Notes: a model not told the origin generated them from the letters alone. 64,000 nucleotides of DNA from Harmothoe impar (GCA_947462335.1 OX381717.1:19583166-19647165), one strand, 5' to 3'; shown: positions 19,375-31,534, counted from the stretch's first letter. Numbers and translations: made by a program.

Positions 19375-20585
19375 ATGGTAACCATGATTAGTACCAGCTC
19401 AACCATGGTCCCTGACTCAGACAATGCTAGTCTGTCCATTATGATGAACAACTCCACTACCACGGAACCAATATTGTCAACTGGTTTTGTAGCATTCTAC
19501 TTCTCCATGAGAATCATATTTACTGGTTTGGGTATATTTGGCAACACCCTAACCATCATTGCTGTAGTGCGCTTTGAAAGACTCCAAAACAATACTAACT
19601 ATCTGATATGTAGCCTGGCCATTGCTGATATGCTGGGCTGTATGGTCCTTCCACTCAACTTTGCATGGGTGATGCTAATTGACAAAGCCATCTACGTGCC
19701 TCTCTGCCTCATCCATAGAGTGATAAACCTGGTTTCCGTTTCCATGAATCTCGTCAGCATCTTGGGGATTGCCATAAACAGGTACCGTACCGTCGCGATA
19801 AAGCGCCTGGTCTTGAATAAGCGCCGGTCTTGAATAAGCGCCGGGGTGTAGAGGCTTCCAAATGCTTCTTAAGCACTAAAATCGTGACCTTGAATAAGCG
19901 CCTGTCTTGTATAAGCGCCTGTGTAAGAGCCCCGTCAAATTGAAGAGCGCCCCGGCGCTTAATCGCGACGGTACGGTACCTCTTCATCGCCCACCCTCTA
20001 CACTACCATCTGTGGGTCACATCCGTCAAGATCTACACCATCATTGGTATCACCTGGGTTTTTGTTGTTACAGAAATAACCACTATGTTTGTATTGTCTC
20101 ATCATCTTACAGTATGGGAATCTTGTAAAATCATTATGATTCTCCCTTGGGTAGCGCTCATTATACAATATGCTCAGACTGGCATATTATTCATTTTAAC
20201 TGTCATATTCTATGTAGCAGTGGTGAGGATTGCCTACAAGCAAGCAAGAGCTGTAGCTGCCCTCAACCAGCCCGACAATATGATTGAAGCCAGTCTAAAC
20301 AAGCGGAATAAGAAAATGGCAAAGATGATGGCGACAATACTGGGAGCCCACGTTGCATGTTATCTTCCACAGGCTATTGGTTCGATTATCCAAGGTACAG
20401 CACAGACCAGTTTCTGGCTGCATTATGAGAAGCTGCAGGCCATTGTGTACTGGGGCAACGTCTGGCTCAATCCTGCTATATACGCCTGGCAGAGTGAGGA
20501 TTTCAGGAAAGTGTTCCGGCAGTTGCTTAGATTTTCAGCAGTCAATGACACAACCCCTCAACTAGAGATAAATCCTGTTATCTAA
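19375..20585 (+). pseudogene. Class A (rhodopsin-like) GPCR disrupted by a MITE
   Basis: Seven-transmembrane receptor in two frames split by an insertion. The ATG at 19375 gives an extracellular N-terminus with N-glycosylation sites (NAS, NNST). Signatures seen: TM1 GIFGNTL, TM2 LAIADM, TM3 ending INRY in place of DRY, TM6 ACYLPQ, TM7 NPAIY followed by a basic helix 8. A 188-bp MITE with a duplicated GGTACC sits exactly in the RY codons (19781-19980). It adds 194 bp, shifts frame and brings a stop at 19831. Without it the open frame would be 338 codons, normal for the class, and no other lesion is visible. The insertion may therefore be very young or polymorphic. The ligand is not identifiable. 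Confidence 0.85.
19787..19974. mobile_element. Dispersed family E MITE, copy inside the GPCR
   Basis: 188 bp with perfect 13-bp inverted ends, GTACCGTCGCGAT and ATCGCGACGGTAC, flanked by GGTACC on both sides. The interior holds repeated TTGAATAAGCGCC-type units in both orientations. An older, diverged copy lies at 47148-47338. It encodes nothing and must be mobilised in trans. Confidence 0.85.
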
Positions 20586-20606
20586 TTTCACTCATGTTGC
20601 TTAAGA

Positions 20607-20907
20607 ACTGCGTCTCACAAAATCGGGCCAAGTTGAAGGTCTTCGACAGATTGCAATCTTTGACTTGGTGTTATCTTTGACTGGCCTGATAAAATGGTTT
20701 ATTTGGGCAGGTGAAGATATGAATCAGTTGAAAAGTTAATTTATGTTATAACACTTTAGATTAGTCCATTCAGCCTATCTGTGTCTTCTTCTACCCTAAA
20801 TAAACCATCAAGCCGGTTAAAGATTTCACAGGTCAAAGATTGCACCCGGTCTAAGATTGCACCCAGTCAAGGACTTTCAGCTTGACCCGATTTCGTGAGA
20901 TAAAGCC
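20607..20907. mobile_element. Dispersed family B MITE, copy 2 (degraded)
   Basis: It begins CGTCTCACAAAATCGGGCC and ends with the matching GATTTCGTGAGA then AGCC. Both ends carry degraded units of the GACCGGGTGC type (for example CACCCGGTCTAAGATTG). It lies directly 3' of the GPCR stop, so any receptor mRNA would carry it in its 3' end. Between it and 21400 I see only AT-rich sequence. Confidence 0.65.
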
Positions 20908-21399
20908 TACTGTTCTTTTGTGAACTCCAAATTCGCTTGAGTCTCATGACTTTGCAACTGATACAGACGTATGTACATACAGTCATACATACATGCCACT
21001 GATATTTCAAATTTCAAATTGTTTGAAACGATATGAATCTGGCCGTTCTTTTATATGTGATATATTGCATTCATGCTTTACAATAATAATTACGGTGTGA
21101 TGTTAATCATTAAAGTATTATTGTCGGAAATAGAAAAATAACAGTTTATATTATAGTGGTTTGATAATATTTCATCAAAAAAAGACTAAAAATATTACAA
21201 TCAATAGTGATATGACTAACAATATTGTGGGAATATAACTCCAACCTATTTGGCACATGTTGCTGCTTCGACGCCAACTTCCTCTGACATTGTTGAGAAT
21301 ATTCTGCAAATGAGTGACTTCTTAGGAAGGTGACATCTTAGAAAGGGAGTGTTTATTAGTTGTGGTTGGATGGTGTGTTGGTCTCATCATTTGCTCCTA

Positions 21400-22225
21400 T
21401 TATATAAGTTACAAACTGTTGACTGCAGTGATGATACAATAAAATGGTTTAAAAGTTATCTAAGTAACCGCTCTCAGGTTACTGTAGCTAACAAAATCAT
21501 GTCTTAGTCCAATCCAATATCCTGTCTTAGTTCCACAGGGTTCAGTTTTGGGCCCACTTTTATTTGTAGTATATATTGATGGAATTGCCAGGAAAACGTT
21601 CATGTATGCAGACAATTTGGTTATTGATGCTAGTGATAAAGAAGTCGCTGATGTACATAAACTGCTACTGGTATGATTTGGATAGAGTTGATTTGTGGTG
21701 TGAAAGTAATCTATTGACCATCAACTTAGAAAAGACCAAGGTATTGTGGTGTCATTCCATTGAGGTCTCTGGTGATGACATTGTACCAAGACAATATTTG
21801 CTAAAAGTGGCAAATGCATTGAACTGCCTTGTACATTTTGATAGGTCTTTAGGTTTTTTATCACATTGTGAAAAGGTTAGAGACTCTACTCTGGTATCAT
21901 TTAGTCACCCTAAATATTTGAGAAATACATGGATAAGGATCTGGCATTAGTGTTATAGTAGCAAATGATCTTTGAGTATGGTAGTTATGTGGTTGATGGG
22001 GACTTGATAAAAAAGCTACAAACCATACAGAATCCCTGTCTATGGTGCTGTTTAGGTATCCTTGATTTCCGGGAGATTACCCGCAATGAATTACTTGTTC
22101 AGTGTGAATGTAACAGGCTGCTGTAAATAATTACTTGATGAAATGAATGTACATAATGCTTTGATTTTTGAGCAAGTACATTTTTTAAATTGAAAATTGA
22201 AATTGAATTGAATTGAATTGCTGGC
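21400..22225 (+). pseudogene. Degenerate non-LTR retrotransposon (LINE) reverse transcriptase fragment
   Basis: Across several frames the conceptual translation shows WFKSYLSNRSQ, VPQGSVLGPLLF, a catalytic-box relic YADNLV (normally YADD) and INLEKTKVL. These are the C-terminal palm and thumb motifs of Jockey/CR1-like reverse transcriptases. The fragment ends in a short-repeat tail, (AATTG)n at about 22195-22220, typical of some LINEs. Stops and frameshifts are present and the 5' part is missing, so it is a dead 5'-truncated copy. A further weak fragment (QFRAAKTVIP type) may lie near 31630-31780. Confidence 0.75.
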
Positions 22226-23552
22226 TCGCAGGAATTGAGACATTCTTAGCATCATATATGTCCCAGATAATATTGTAATACCAGTACAGTATTTGAGAGG
22301 TAATGTAAATGTGAAATTTAAGGTAAAAATACCAAAGTGTGCTGTGTAGACACTTTGTGATAGAAGGCTGTGGACATGATGTGATGTGGACAGTTTGCAG
22401 CCTGTGGACAATATGGGGCACAACATCCATTCTACAGAGGGACGAACTGCACTTTACTGTACAGCATACTGAAAACAAGAGGAATTTCTCAAATGCACCG
22501 AATCAAACAGTGGGATGAGATACTTGAACTATTTGTTTTGAGGTGTTATGTCAGGTTGCCATTGGGCTGTTTGAACTTGTGCCCTATTAAAACCTACATT
22601 CTTTGTGCATATTGTATATTATGGTGAAATGAGGCCTTTATCTTTTATTGTCATATGCATTGACTGTTTTTCTCATCTATTGAATGTAGCCAAAGAGTAT
22701 CAAATATTAATGGAGTATGACTCTTCATATTGTGCATATGAATATCTGTCAACTTTACCACTGGTGTGCTTTGTATTTCTTCTTATATTAGGGGCTGTAA
22801 AGTTTCCTACTTTTGTATGTGGTGCTGGTATTGCTTTGGTATTGTTAAAAGGTGATATTTAGTAATGAATCTTTGATGAAATAAAATATTCAAAAACTCA
22901 GACTCAAACTCAAAGAATATTAAAAATTGAATAAATTTGTGACTAGGCTGGGGAAAAGACCCCAAGCGGAAAAAATAGATATATAAAAAAATTAGCACAT
23001 ATGACACTTCCTGGTTGCCATGGAGACAATATCATTACTCAAAATGGGAGATAATTTTCGTACCTCAGTTACGCAAAACTGAAAGCAGACTGTAAAAAAA
23101 CATTCTAAAACCAAATTTATACTAAATACTTCTATTGGTTGGGGCTTATTTACCTTTTTTTTTAATGATATGAACCATTGTTTGGAAAGCGATTCAAATA
23201 AAACTACCAGAAAATTTCATGATATCTCATTTCAAAGGTTATGACACCAGCTCTAGTTACTGCTTTACCTAATTACCCTAGTCTGGCCACATATTTACAA
23301 TTCACTGAGTTGTATGTTTTAGCATTTTCCCCTCAATTCTAAGTCGTACAATTCAGTGAAATAAATTGTAAATATTTGTATAACATTAAGAATCCTACAT
23401 ACATTATGAATATTAGGCAAATTATTAAAACAGAATAGGGAAAATACCTAAAATATGTACATTCACTAGTTACAGAAAAAAAAAACCTATTTTTCTGTAC
23501 ATTTTAATGTGACGATTTCCAATACCCCCAGTACATTGCCTATTTCATGCCC
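22226..23552. other. Gene-free AT-rich stretch
   Basis: No exon, RNA gene or clear repeat boundary could be supported. One open frame at 22605-22862 is hydrophobic by composition but has no splice sites or family features. Near 23270-23350 the phrase TTACAATTCACTGA recurs in inverted form (TCAGTGAAATAAATTGTAA), a small foldback. Confidence 0.4.
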
Positions 23553-23588
23553 CCCCCCCCCTTTCCGAAATCCTGGATCCGCCCCTGG
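23553..23588. mobile_element. DNA-transposon terminus (CAGGGGCGGATCCAGG type)
   Basis: Read on the minus strand, the sequence CAGGGGCGGATCCAGGATTT followed by CGGAAAGGGGGGG is a terminal inverted repeat that I associate with hAT-type elements in many animal genomes. It abuts and truncates the retrotransposon fragment on its right. The matching second terminus was not found, so its extent to the left is unknown. Confidence 0.6.
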
Positions 23589-24001
23589 ATCCAATGAAGG
23601 ATCCACACCAATCGCTGTTGAACCAAGGCGTTTCAAACCGAGAGGCTTCACCTCTCTGTCTGAAGTTTTCTGTCCCTCAGGACAGAAGAGATTCTTGGAC
23701 ATGGAGTCCAGTGATCTCCTACGGCTTATGTCAAAGGCATTCGAGACAGGAGATTGCTCCCCTTCCATGCCTTCGGCCAAAGCCGCCGCAAGAGGATCAT
23801 CTATTGCTTCTTGGGAAAGGTCTAGTATGGGCACCTCCAAGGCTGCCCGTCTTCCCCTCCTGCAATCTTTGCCCTTTAATTGCATCCTCCCTTTCTTCTG
23901 CAGGGGTTTTACTCCTACCGCTGAAAGAGGTGATAAATTTGTACAGGTAGTCCATACATAAAAACCAAAATCTATTAGTATCACGGTTGGTTCGTTCAAA
24001 T
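23589..24001 (-). pseudogene. Truncated gag-like start of an LTR retrotransposon
   Basis: Immediately after the primer-binding site, reading leftward, there is an open frame with a leader and then a Met-initiated hydrophilic segment (from MQLKGKDCRRGRR, then LAAALAEGMEGEQSP) of Gag-like composition. It is cut off at 23588 by the DNA-transposon terminus. The uninterrupted frame reaching back to 24206 runs through the LTR and is not itself a gene. No pol sequence is present, so this is a 5' fragment only. Confidence 0.55.
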
Positions 24002-24517
24002 GGTCACGGCACCAGTGTAGTTGGTCTAGATTACAGTGAGTCTTGTTTAAAGAACAACAACCGGACACAGTACGATTAGGCTTTAATATACGTCGACTGT
24101 ATTTATTAGGTATCAGAACATGATAAGAATACTGATAGGGTGTAAATAAAACTACAGCACAGCTTATCAACCCAGAGTTCGGGGAGGTCTGTGCCTCAGC
24201 ATGCACCGGATCTGACTGCCTTCACACAGAGGACAGTCCACCTTATATACAACCTGTTGTGGTCACATGACTAGCACCAGTAGCCTCATCTAGTGGTCAA
24301 TAGTTATGTAATCAGTTATGAAACCCTTAATGACACCTCGGTAACCCTGGTATACTACTGTATATATGATAAACGATGGTATATGTAACGAACCGTCGGT
24401 ACTCATTAAGGAATGAATAAACACGTTATAAAAGACAATAGAGCCAACTCATGTTCAATCTTAACAACCACATGAAATAGACATACAATAACCCAGCAGT
24501 TAAAGATGCCCGTTACA
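24002..24517 (-). mobile_element. 5' LTR and primer-binding site of a retrotransposon
   Basis: On the minus strand an LTR of about 502 bp runs from 24517 (TGTAACGGGC) to 24016 (ends CAACTACA), with TGTA/TACA termini. It has a TATA box (TTGTATATAAGG, about 24240-24252) and an AATAAA near 24105. One base beyond the 3' end is TGGTGCCGTGACC (24014-24002), the form of a tRNA primer-binding site. That fixes it as a 5' LTR of a Ty3- or BEL-like element. The partner 3' LTR is not in the window. Confidence 0.8.
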
Positions 24518-25071
24518 ATTATAACTGTTAACGTTTTACTTAGATTTACCAAAGATAAAGTTAACAATAATTATCATCCAAAGCCCTAATCCTCAAAGGT
24601 TTAGCATCAATCCCCAATTTGGGCGACCACTGCTTCCCATGACAAAGTTTTGTCATAAGTAAGAGATGCCCTAGGCTACTTTGGAAAACTTCAGGCCAAA
24701 TAAAACAGTTCTCAATTTAACTGAAATCATATGTAGAAAGTCACTGGTAGTATCCAATATTCCAACCAGGGGGCAGTACTATCAGTCCAGTCTATCATGT
24801 CTGTGTGAGGTGGCTTGCTGTTCTACCAAATGTTGTCTCTGTGAATAAAAGGTTTAGTTCTCGCTTGTATCTTGCTTCTATCCCTCCCCTTGAACAAGTT
24901 GATTAGGAGTTGGGACTTGTGGTATGAGGGAGGGTGCGTCATCAGGAGAATATCAAAATATGATAGGGAGACATCTACAGGTATATTGTCATAGGAAGAA
25001 GACCCTTTCATTTGTTGCTGATATGCTGCTATGCTATCAACATATGCCACAAAGGCCATAAGGATGTCATG

Positions 25072-25433
25072 CACTGATATTACTAGGCTCCCTATACGCC
25101 CAACCTCTCAGTCACTAGCGCCTAACCTAGTAAGTCATTTTTTGGCTCCCTATAAGACCAACCTAGATTAGTTATTATTGTCAGGTTGGTCACTACTGAC
25201 CAACCCACCTTAGTCTTTTTAGTTCCAGGGGGAGCCACTGAGTGGTCATCACTGGTGGCCCCAACTAGTGGTATACAAATACAACACACCAATGATGGAC
25301 CTAGGTTAGCCACTACTGACTGACCCCTTGGTAATTTTTGAATATAAGTTTGCCATTGTGACTAACACGCATATGGCCAACCTAGGTTAGTCTGTACTGA
25401 CTAACCCTTTCAACCTATGGATTTTCAGTGTAG
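25072..25433. mobile_element. Dispersed family C element, copy 1
   Basis: 362 bp whose reverse complement recurs, with the same length, at 40453-40814. Landmarks: CACTGATATTACTAGGCTCC at one end and GGATTTTCAGTGTAG at the other. The interior is full of TAGGTTAG/CTAACCTA and GGTTGGTCA/TGACCAACC inverted motifs. Short frames coding a MANLG-like peptide in both copies derive from the repeat. The rest of 24518-26376 shows no supported gene. A minus-strand frame at 24823-25074 has coding-like composition but no family. Confidence 0.85.
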
Positions 25434-26376
25434 GTAGTATATTTTCGAAATGTCATAGGGACATATTTGACAGGAACCAGGGAGAAACACACATAAATAG
25501 GTCATATATAGAATATTTCCGAAATGATTCCTATGAAACGTCTCATCCTGGAAGTGTCCGTCAAGAGCAAGGTAAAAAAAACTGCAAAGGCTAAAAGTGC
25601 AAGACAAACAAAAGGAAAAGGAGTCAACGGTGAACTAAGATGATGTCGGTAATAAAAAATACAACAGAATCATTAAAAACATGACATATAATTGTAGATT
25701 TTGGTAACACAAATCTGATTTCATAATTGAAAGAAATCATCAATGCTAAAAACTTTCCATTGAACGTCTGTTTTCAGTGAGAAGAAATAGCAGAATGGAA
25801 AAAAAGCAAGTCCTACAAAGGAAATGGACACACAGCGAGGGCGAGGACAAAGGATATGTGGAGCGTGCAGACAGGTTCAGTCTGAGCCGATTCTAAGAAG
25901 AAAAAGCCACTGTTGAAATATGACAATAGAATACTATCAACCCTTTACGGACATAACCTTCACTCTATGCGCCATTTATTGTCATTTTAACCAACGCGAC
26001 ATTGTATTCATGGACCATGCCGACCCTTTCGGAGTTTATCAACTATTTATAAATGATGATGCATGAATGTAACATGCCCATTGCAAGGGCTGCATTTATG
26101 CATCATGCTGGCAAAGGATATAGTGCATTAAAGGTCTATGGCATCCTCAAATGGCTAAAAGATGGGAGTAAGAATCGGTCTTGATCCATATCGATGTTAC
26201 AACAAGCCGTTGGCCTTGGTACTAAGAACAAGATCCTTGTCTTTTTAGGATATCTGTAGTTTTCCTTTGTCCTAGGGAGTTGGCATTATAACAACATGGC
26301 AAAGATGATGGGCTTATTCAAAAGGGTCTACACTATTTCCATTTTGCTGATAAGGAGTAAACCTTTGTGGCATCCC

Positions 26377-27314
26377 CACAGAGAGAAGAAACAGAGTCAA
26401 AAGGGAGTCCAGGCTTTCCTCCAGACTGACCCCCTTTTCCGACTCTCGTTTTAACTCTCTTGATGAAAGGAGTCGGTACCTGACTCCCATAGAAGGGAGT
26501 AATGTGACTCCCTTAAGAGGTATGCAATGCAATGCCTGCTCATATAAGCATCAAAGGCCTTTAGGTCCTTGCCAAATCCCCTGCCATCCTCTTGGTAGAT
26601 AATGACCGCTCCCCTATTTCGACACTGGAGTGAGTGTCTTTGTTTATCCACGTGGCTTCTAGGAAATATATTCATCCCAAAAAGCCATTTTCCAGCTGTA
26701 AGAAAAGAGATGTCTCCAAAAGTTGATGAAGAAGTCTTACTGTACTTTACTAAGTGGGGTGTAACAGCTGAACCACGTGTACAGTTGGAATAAATGCATT
26801 ACCGTGCATTCTTACATATTAGCCACACAGAGTGAAGTGTGTCAATTGTGTGATCAAATGAACCTACAAATTAGAATGATGTACCTTTACTCCTGTTGAC
26901 AAATAAATGATATTAAACCAAAAAAAGAGAAAACAAACAGGGTCAAAAGGGAGTCCAGTTTGCCTCCAGAATGACTCCCCTGTCCAAGGGAGTCCTGGTC
27001 GCTTAAGGGAGCCTAGGTGACTTTCTGGCTGACCTAAGCCCAGTGGGCACAGGACATTGAATCAGCATTGATGAGTGGTTGTCAATGTTGATTCAATGTT
27101 GATTCAATGTTGATTCAACATTGGCCCGAATTTTGTGCCCACTGGGAGGGAGTCACCTCGGGGAGTCATATGACCCAGGGAGCTATATGACTCCCCCAGA
27201 TGACTCCCTTAAGTCAGCCAGAGAGTCACTTAGGCTCCCTTAGGCGACCCTAAAGAGGGGAGTCTTTCTGGAGGCAACCTGGACTCCCCTTTGATGCTGT
27301 TTCTTCTCTCTGCA
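26377..27314. mobile_element. Dispersed family D element, long copy 1, with nested repeats
   Basis: Ends CACAGAGAGAAGAAACAGAG and the inverted CTGTTTCTTCTCTCTG bound ~938 bp. Subterminal parts are rich in GGGAGTC/GACTCCC. A second internal copy of the subterminal sequence starts near 26930. At 27043-27148 lies a nested foldback, CCCAGTGGGCACA ... TGTGCCCACTGGG, with tandem CAATGTTGATT units. Between 26699 and 26794 a plus-strand exon-like frame ends VQLE-stop after a good acceptor (TTTTCCAG), and AATAAA follows near 26903. I cannot assign it. Confidence 0.7.
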
Positions 27315-28616
27315 CACCTAGACTTTGGGAAAATAAGCCCTATAAACCACACGGGGAATCTCATTATGGTGACTCTAGTACTGTAGTATACATCTAAAAG
27401 GTCGCCTATTAGCCTCCACTTGACTTTCGGCCGATCCCGTAAGCCGCATTGTGATCTGACTTGCATACAAGCCGCAGCTTCTACTCAAAAATTCATGGTA
27501 TTTAATGTTGTCTCCAGATAAGTATATATATTTTAGCTCCGAGTCAATCTGATGTGTTAAACATAATAATTATATCAACATAACTACAATAATTTCACAC
27601 TTCAACTAGTTTATCATATTCATACCACAACCTTGCCCTATTCTCTTTTCCTTAAATCCAACTATGATGTGAAGAATTTTACTTGATATTTATATATTAT
27701 TTACAGATTTCTCAAACAGTTCCTGGCAGTTTAGCACTTCGGGTGTTCCAACTGCATAAGTAGTTCCAAGGCCGACTTAATCTATTCTAGAACAGGCTTG
27801 TTGTATGATTAGCATAATAACGTCATCTTAATGCTTTCCATATGGGTGTACTTTTTACACGTTTCTTGTACATTTCCTAGTTATATCCTCGTTTGGCTGC
27901 ATACGTATACCTAAAAACCAACTTAGCCTCTTTTAGAACAGGTTTGTGACATGATTAGCATAGCCTCTTAACCCTTTAGGGGTGGTATAGTGTAGCAGGG
28001 AGTAGGCTTGCATTATTATCAGCATGAGCACACTATGTTAGCACTGGTGTTTTTTCCACAAACACAGCAGGGAAGACTTACAACCTCTCAATGTCCGACG
28101 CCGGTGTCCACGAAATGTTTGCCCCTCTTAAGTTTCCGGTATGCCGTCTCAACAATCTTTGGGGCAAACAAGGAAGGCCACAGGACCCTAGGAATAGGTA
28201 GTTTTCACAGCAGTATTGTAAACTGCAAACAAGATGTTTATATGCTAAACACAATCCTGAACATAATCATGAACGTATTTGTCAGTACAATATCTTCCTT
28301 GACATTATACTGAGCACAGCACTGAGATTTTAAGGTGTTTGCCTCAAGAATTATTTGTAGACAAAATGCATATATTATGAATTCAACATCATTATGTATA
28401 GATATTTTAAAGATATGTATGAATTCATAGCTAATTCTATCTGGAGACTCTAGAGCGCTTTTTAGAAGATCAGTCAATTTAAATTGTATGCTTATTCATG
28501 TTGAAACCTAAACACAGTTTCTGCAGTGTAGGAGAAAAAGAGGTAGAAACCGCAGAAGTCTTATGCGGTTATATATAGCCTTTATCTTTATGGGCCAACA
28601 TTGTTGCCACTTTACA

Positions 28617-28813
28617 GAGGATTGGCATCCTCTTCATCTCTGATAAACCTCATCCAAGGCCTGGGAAGACTGAGGAGTCTCCAGCAGTCATGGAAAGATG
28701 ATCTGATAATGCTATCAAGTGTTTCTCAAACAATGTGGAAAAAGATGTCGAAAGCTTACCGCGAAGACTTCTCAAAAGCTTTATCCATGAAATCGGATGA
28801 AATAAAACACTGA
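28617..28813 (+). CDS. Possible terminal exon, unknown protein
   Basis: After an acceptor-like CACTTTACAG the frame runs about 65 codons to a TGA, with coding-like composition. It has a Ser-rich start, then a long amphipathic helix (MWKKMSKAYREDFSKAL), and an AATAAA overlaps the end. It could be the last exon of a host gene or a pseudogene. I recognise no family and see no partner exon. The surrounding 27315-29830 has no other supported gene. Confidence 0.3.
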
Positions 28814-29832
28814 TGCAATACTGTTGTTGAGAAATATTTCTAACCTTGTCTTCAAGTGTTGCCTATTGCCATTTTTGCAAGGCTCAGATAGTCAAATACT
28901 CAGTGGATCCAGACACAAACAATAGCACCCCCCCCCCAAGGTGGGACAGACAAACTTGCAGTGTGAGGGGAGGGGGCACACAGTAAGCACACAAGTTGTA
29001 TCAATGTGACTTAAGCCACTCTTAAAACGATTCTCATCACCATGCTTATCATAGAAATCTGGTTTTTGAGAAAACCTTTTCTTTGCAATTTTTAAAGAAA
29101 ATGATGATAGACTATGGGAAAAAGGGATATTTGGTATCATAATGAAGCTTGCACTTTTTGCGGACGGTGTGTGCTTGCTGTATACACTAATGTGCAGACT
29201 CCAGCGGATTTAAATCTCCTCCCTAAGAATGTGAGAATGACCTACCGGCAGTGTTCAGGGGAATAATGCTCATAGTAACCAAACAGAATGTATCACTGGG
29301 AGTAGTGAATTGTACATAGTTATGTCATGCACAGTGCATACCAACTGTGCATGGCATACGGCTGTCCTATGCTGAAGCGTGATATTTGCACTTAGCTTAC
29401 ATCTAGCGCTGTCTTTATCAAGATAAGCTTTTTGAAGAATGTTGAAAACAGAAGATAATTTGCCTGCTAGATGCGTGCAATAGCTTTGTAAGCTTTATTA
29501 TTGACACTTTTAATTTTGAATGTTAAAATAGATGATTGTCCGACACTAATGGGTGAAGCTGGATTTTATGACTCATATTTGGGTAAAGTACTACATCCAC
29601 AACTGTTACTAACACCCCAAACATAACCCTGCACCCTCAGAAAAGTGAGTGTCACTGTCGCCAAAAGCACTCTAAAAGTCAGGCACTGCCTGGCTCTCAA
29701 GCCTTGGGCTCTATGCCATGGCTATGAGATTGATTTGTGAATTTTAGAAATTTACAGGATTCGAATGGTAAAGAAGACATGGAAAATCATAATTATGTTG
29801 ACCTATTATGATTAAGTCCACCACTGCATTCG

Positions 29833-30113
29833 TCAAGATGGTCGATCACATAGCCTAGCTACTGACTGAATTAGACAACTCATGAACTGCCAAACCTCTG
29901 CATCCAGGTCACACAGCTTCCCACTAGGCAACCGCTGTAGGGATAAGTGTGGGCTCCATGTGACCACTATGTCAGATTTAGTCGCTGTCAGTGCTGCCGT
30001 TGGCGTCACGGGTGACAGTGGACAGTGTATGCTGCAGTCAATAGGCGTCACAACCATGCGTGCAGACAGAGGGCCGCCTGTCGTTATGCAGTCAGCGTAC
30101 TGTCTATAACACT
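29833..30113 (-). CDS. Possible exon, Cys- and Thr-rich, unknown
   Basis: On the minus strand a ~90-codon frame with an acceptor-like GTTATAG start has several Cys, a Thr/Ala-rich centre (TPTAALTATK) and ends in TGA. The plus strand also has a 75-codon frame here, so strand choice is uncertain. The block is more GC-rich than its flanks, which is why I list it. There is no domain I can name. Confidence 0.3.
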
Positions 30114-30557
30114 GGGACTAAACCCATGACCACACACTGTACTACATTCCTCCCTCTCTCTATAGTCTGTCTCACATCTCAGGGTGGTTGTATTAGGATT
30201 CAACAAATTTATGACTTTTGGTCATAAATAGAACAGATCGTTTGAGCAATTAGGGACTTGAATCAACGTTAAATTTTGACTTCACGATGGACCAAACAAT
30301 GAAAACAATTAACACACTAGCACTGCACTTAGCTGTTTAGGGATCAGCATGATGCATGAATGAAGACCAGGACGCCCTGGATCATGATGATAACCCTCAT
30401 GATAATCTTTAAGGATGGCATATACTACATCAGTACTTGTGTGTGTCCGTACTGTCCATGTGGAATTTTAGTCTTTTCAAATATCCTTTCCTGAACTCCT
30501 CACAAGTTTAGGGTGACTGTTCTTTAAAATCTCACACTTCTATGTACTGTTTACCTA

Positions 30558-30755
30558 CATATTTTTGCGTGTATAAATTTTCGCGATTTTGCTGCTAATA
30601 AGTGCATTTTTGCGAGTATTTAAATTCATGATTTTTGGAATATGGTAGTAGTATGACTATATTGGATAAATATACGCTCTGTACTTATTTTCGCGATTTT
30701 TAAAAATTGCGAAAATCGCAAAAATACGTACAGACCGAAAATATCTACGTTTATA
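30558..30755. repeat. Dispersed family G, copy 2
   Basis: Contains TTTTTGCG, TTCGCGATTTT, TTGGATAAATATACGCTCTG and an inverted GCGAAAATCGC stem. Homologous to 17065-17225, 49193-49314 and 54968-55165. Just downstream, 30789-30945, an exon-like plus-strand frame (AVDEQVLHDALYF) follows an acceptor-like TATCTGTAG, but nothing else supports a gene. Confidence 0.65.
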
Positions 30756-31360
30756 GTAAATGTCATTCATGATGCATCTATCTGTAGGCTGTAGATGAGC
30801 AGGTGCTCCATGATGCCCTATACTTCATCCATATTACCAGGTACACCATCATGGTGCTGTACCTCCGTGAGAGCTCTACTCTACCATGCCACACTGACCG
30901 CATATACAGAACCACAACATATATACTGTACCGCTATGTTTAACCGCTATGTTTGAATCTTTAAACCACACCCGCTCTATTTAATACCAACGTATGAGTC
31001 CCTGCTCTACTACAGTTGTTGCTGGACGGGTAGCAAGTCATAAGCCTGTAAGAGCTAAAATGCCTGAAATTTCAAGCTACCCATTAAATGACACCCCCTT
31101 AGTTGGAGATTCCCCTCAAAATGGCGTCAATTGCTTACCATCCTTAGACACCATTAGCCCCACCTGTGGGTGAAAGAGAAACCTCTCCAGCACTCTGCCC
31201 CTTCAGTAGCCTGTCATAGTTTGCTATATAGACCATGATGTGTTTGGCAATGGTAGGGAATATTCGAGTATATGTCCAGTCGGTGTCTCATCCAGGTACA
31301 CTATAACAAGTGATGTGATGCCATGTGTACTGTATACAGTGTTTTGGTACAGAGGATATA

Positions 31361-31534
31361 CACAGAGAAAAGAAGTAGAATCAAGGTGACTCCAAAATGG
31401 GAGTCTGGACTCGATCACCGAGGTAACTCTCCCCAGGGCTCTGAAGTGGGAGTCACTTATGAGAATTTGGGAGAGTTGCGTACCTCAGTGATCAAGTTGG
31501 GAGTCACAGTGATTCTACTTCTTTTTTCTCTGTG
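31361..31534. mobile_element. Dispersed family D element, short copy 2
   Basis: 174 bp with inverted ends CACAGAGAAAAGAAGTAGAATC and its near complement GATTCTACTTC...CTCTGTG. The interior keeps GGGAGTC and GATCACCGAGG/CCTCAGTGATC pairs. It is a deletion derivative of the ~950-bp version at 55490-56442. Confidence 0.85.

Noticed and set aside
19787..19974. The GPCR insertion as a normal intron
   Set aside because: There is a GT at the left but no usable AG acceptor at the right boundary, and the ends are perfect inverted repeats with a duplicated GGTACC.
23509..23961. Two plus-strand frames of 118-150 codons
   Set aside because: They are antisense to the retrotransposon leader/gag region, whose LTR, primer site and strand are clear.
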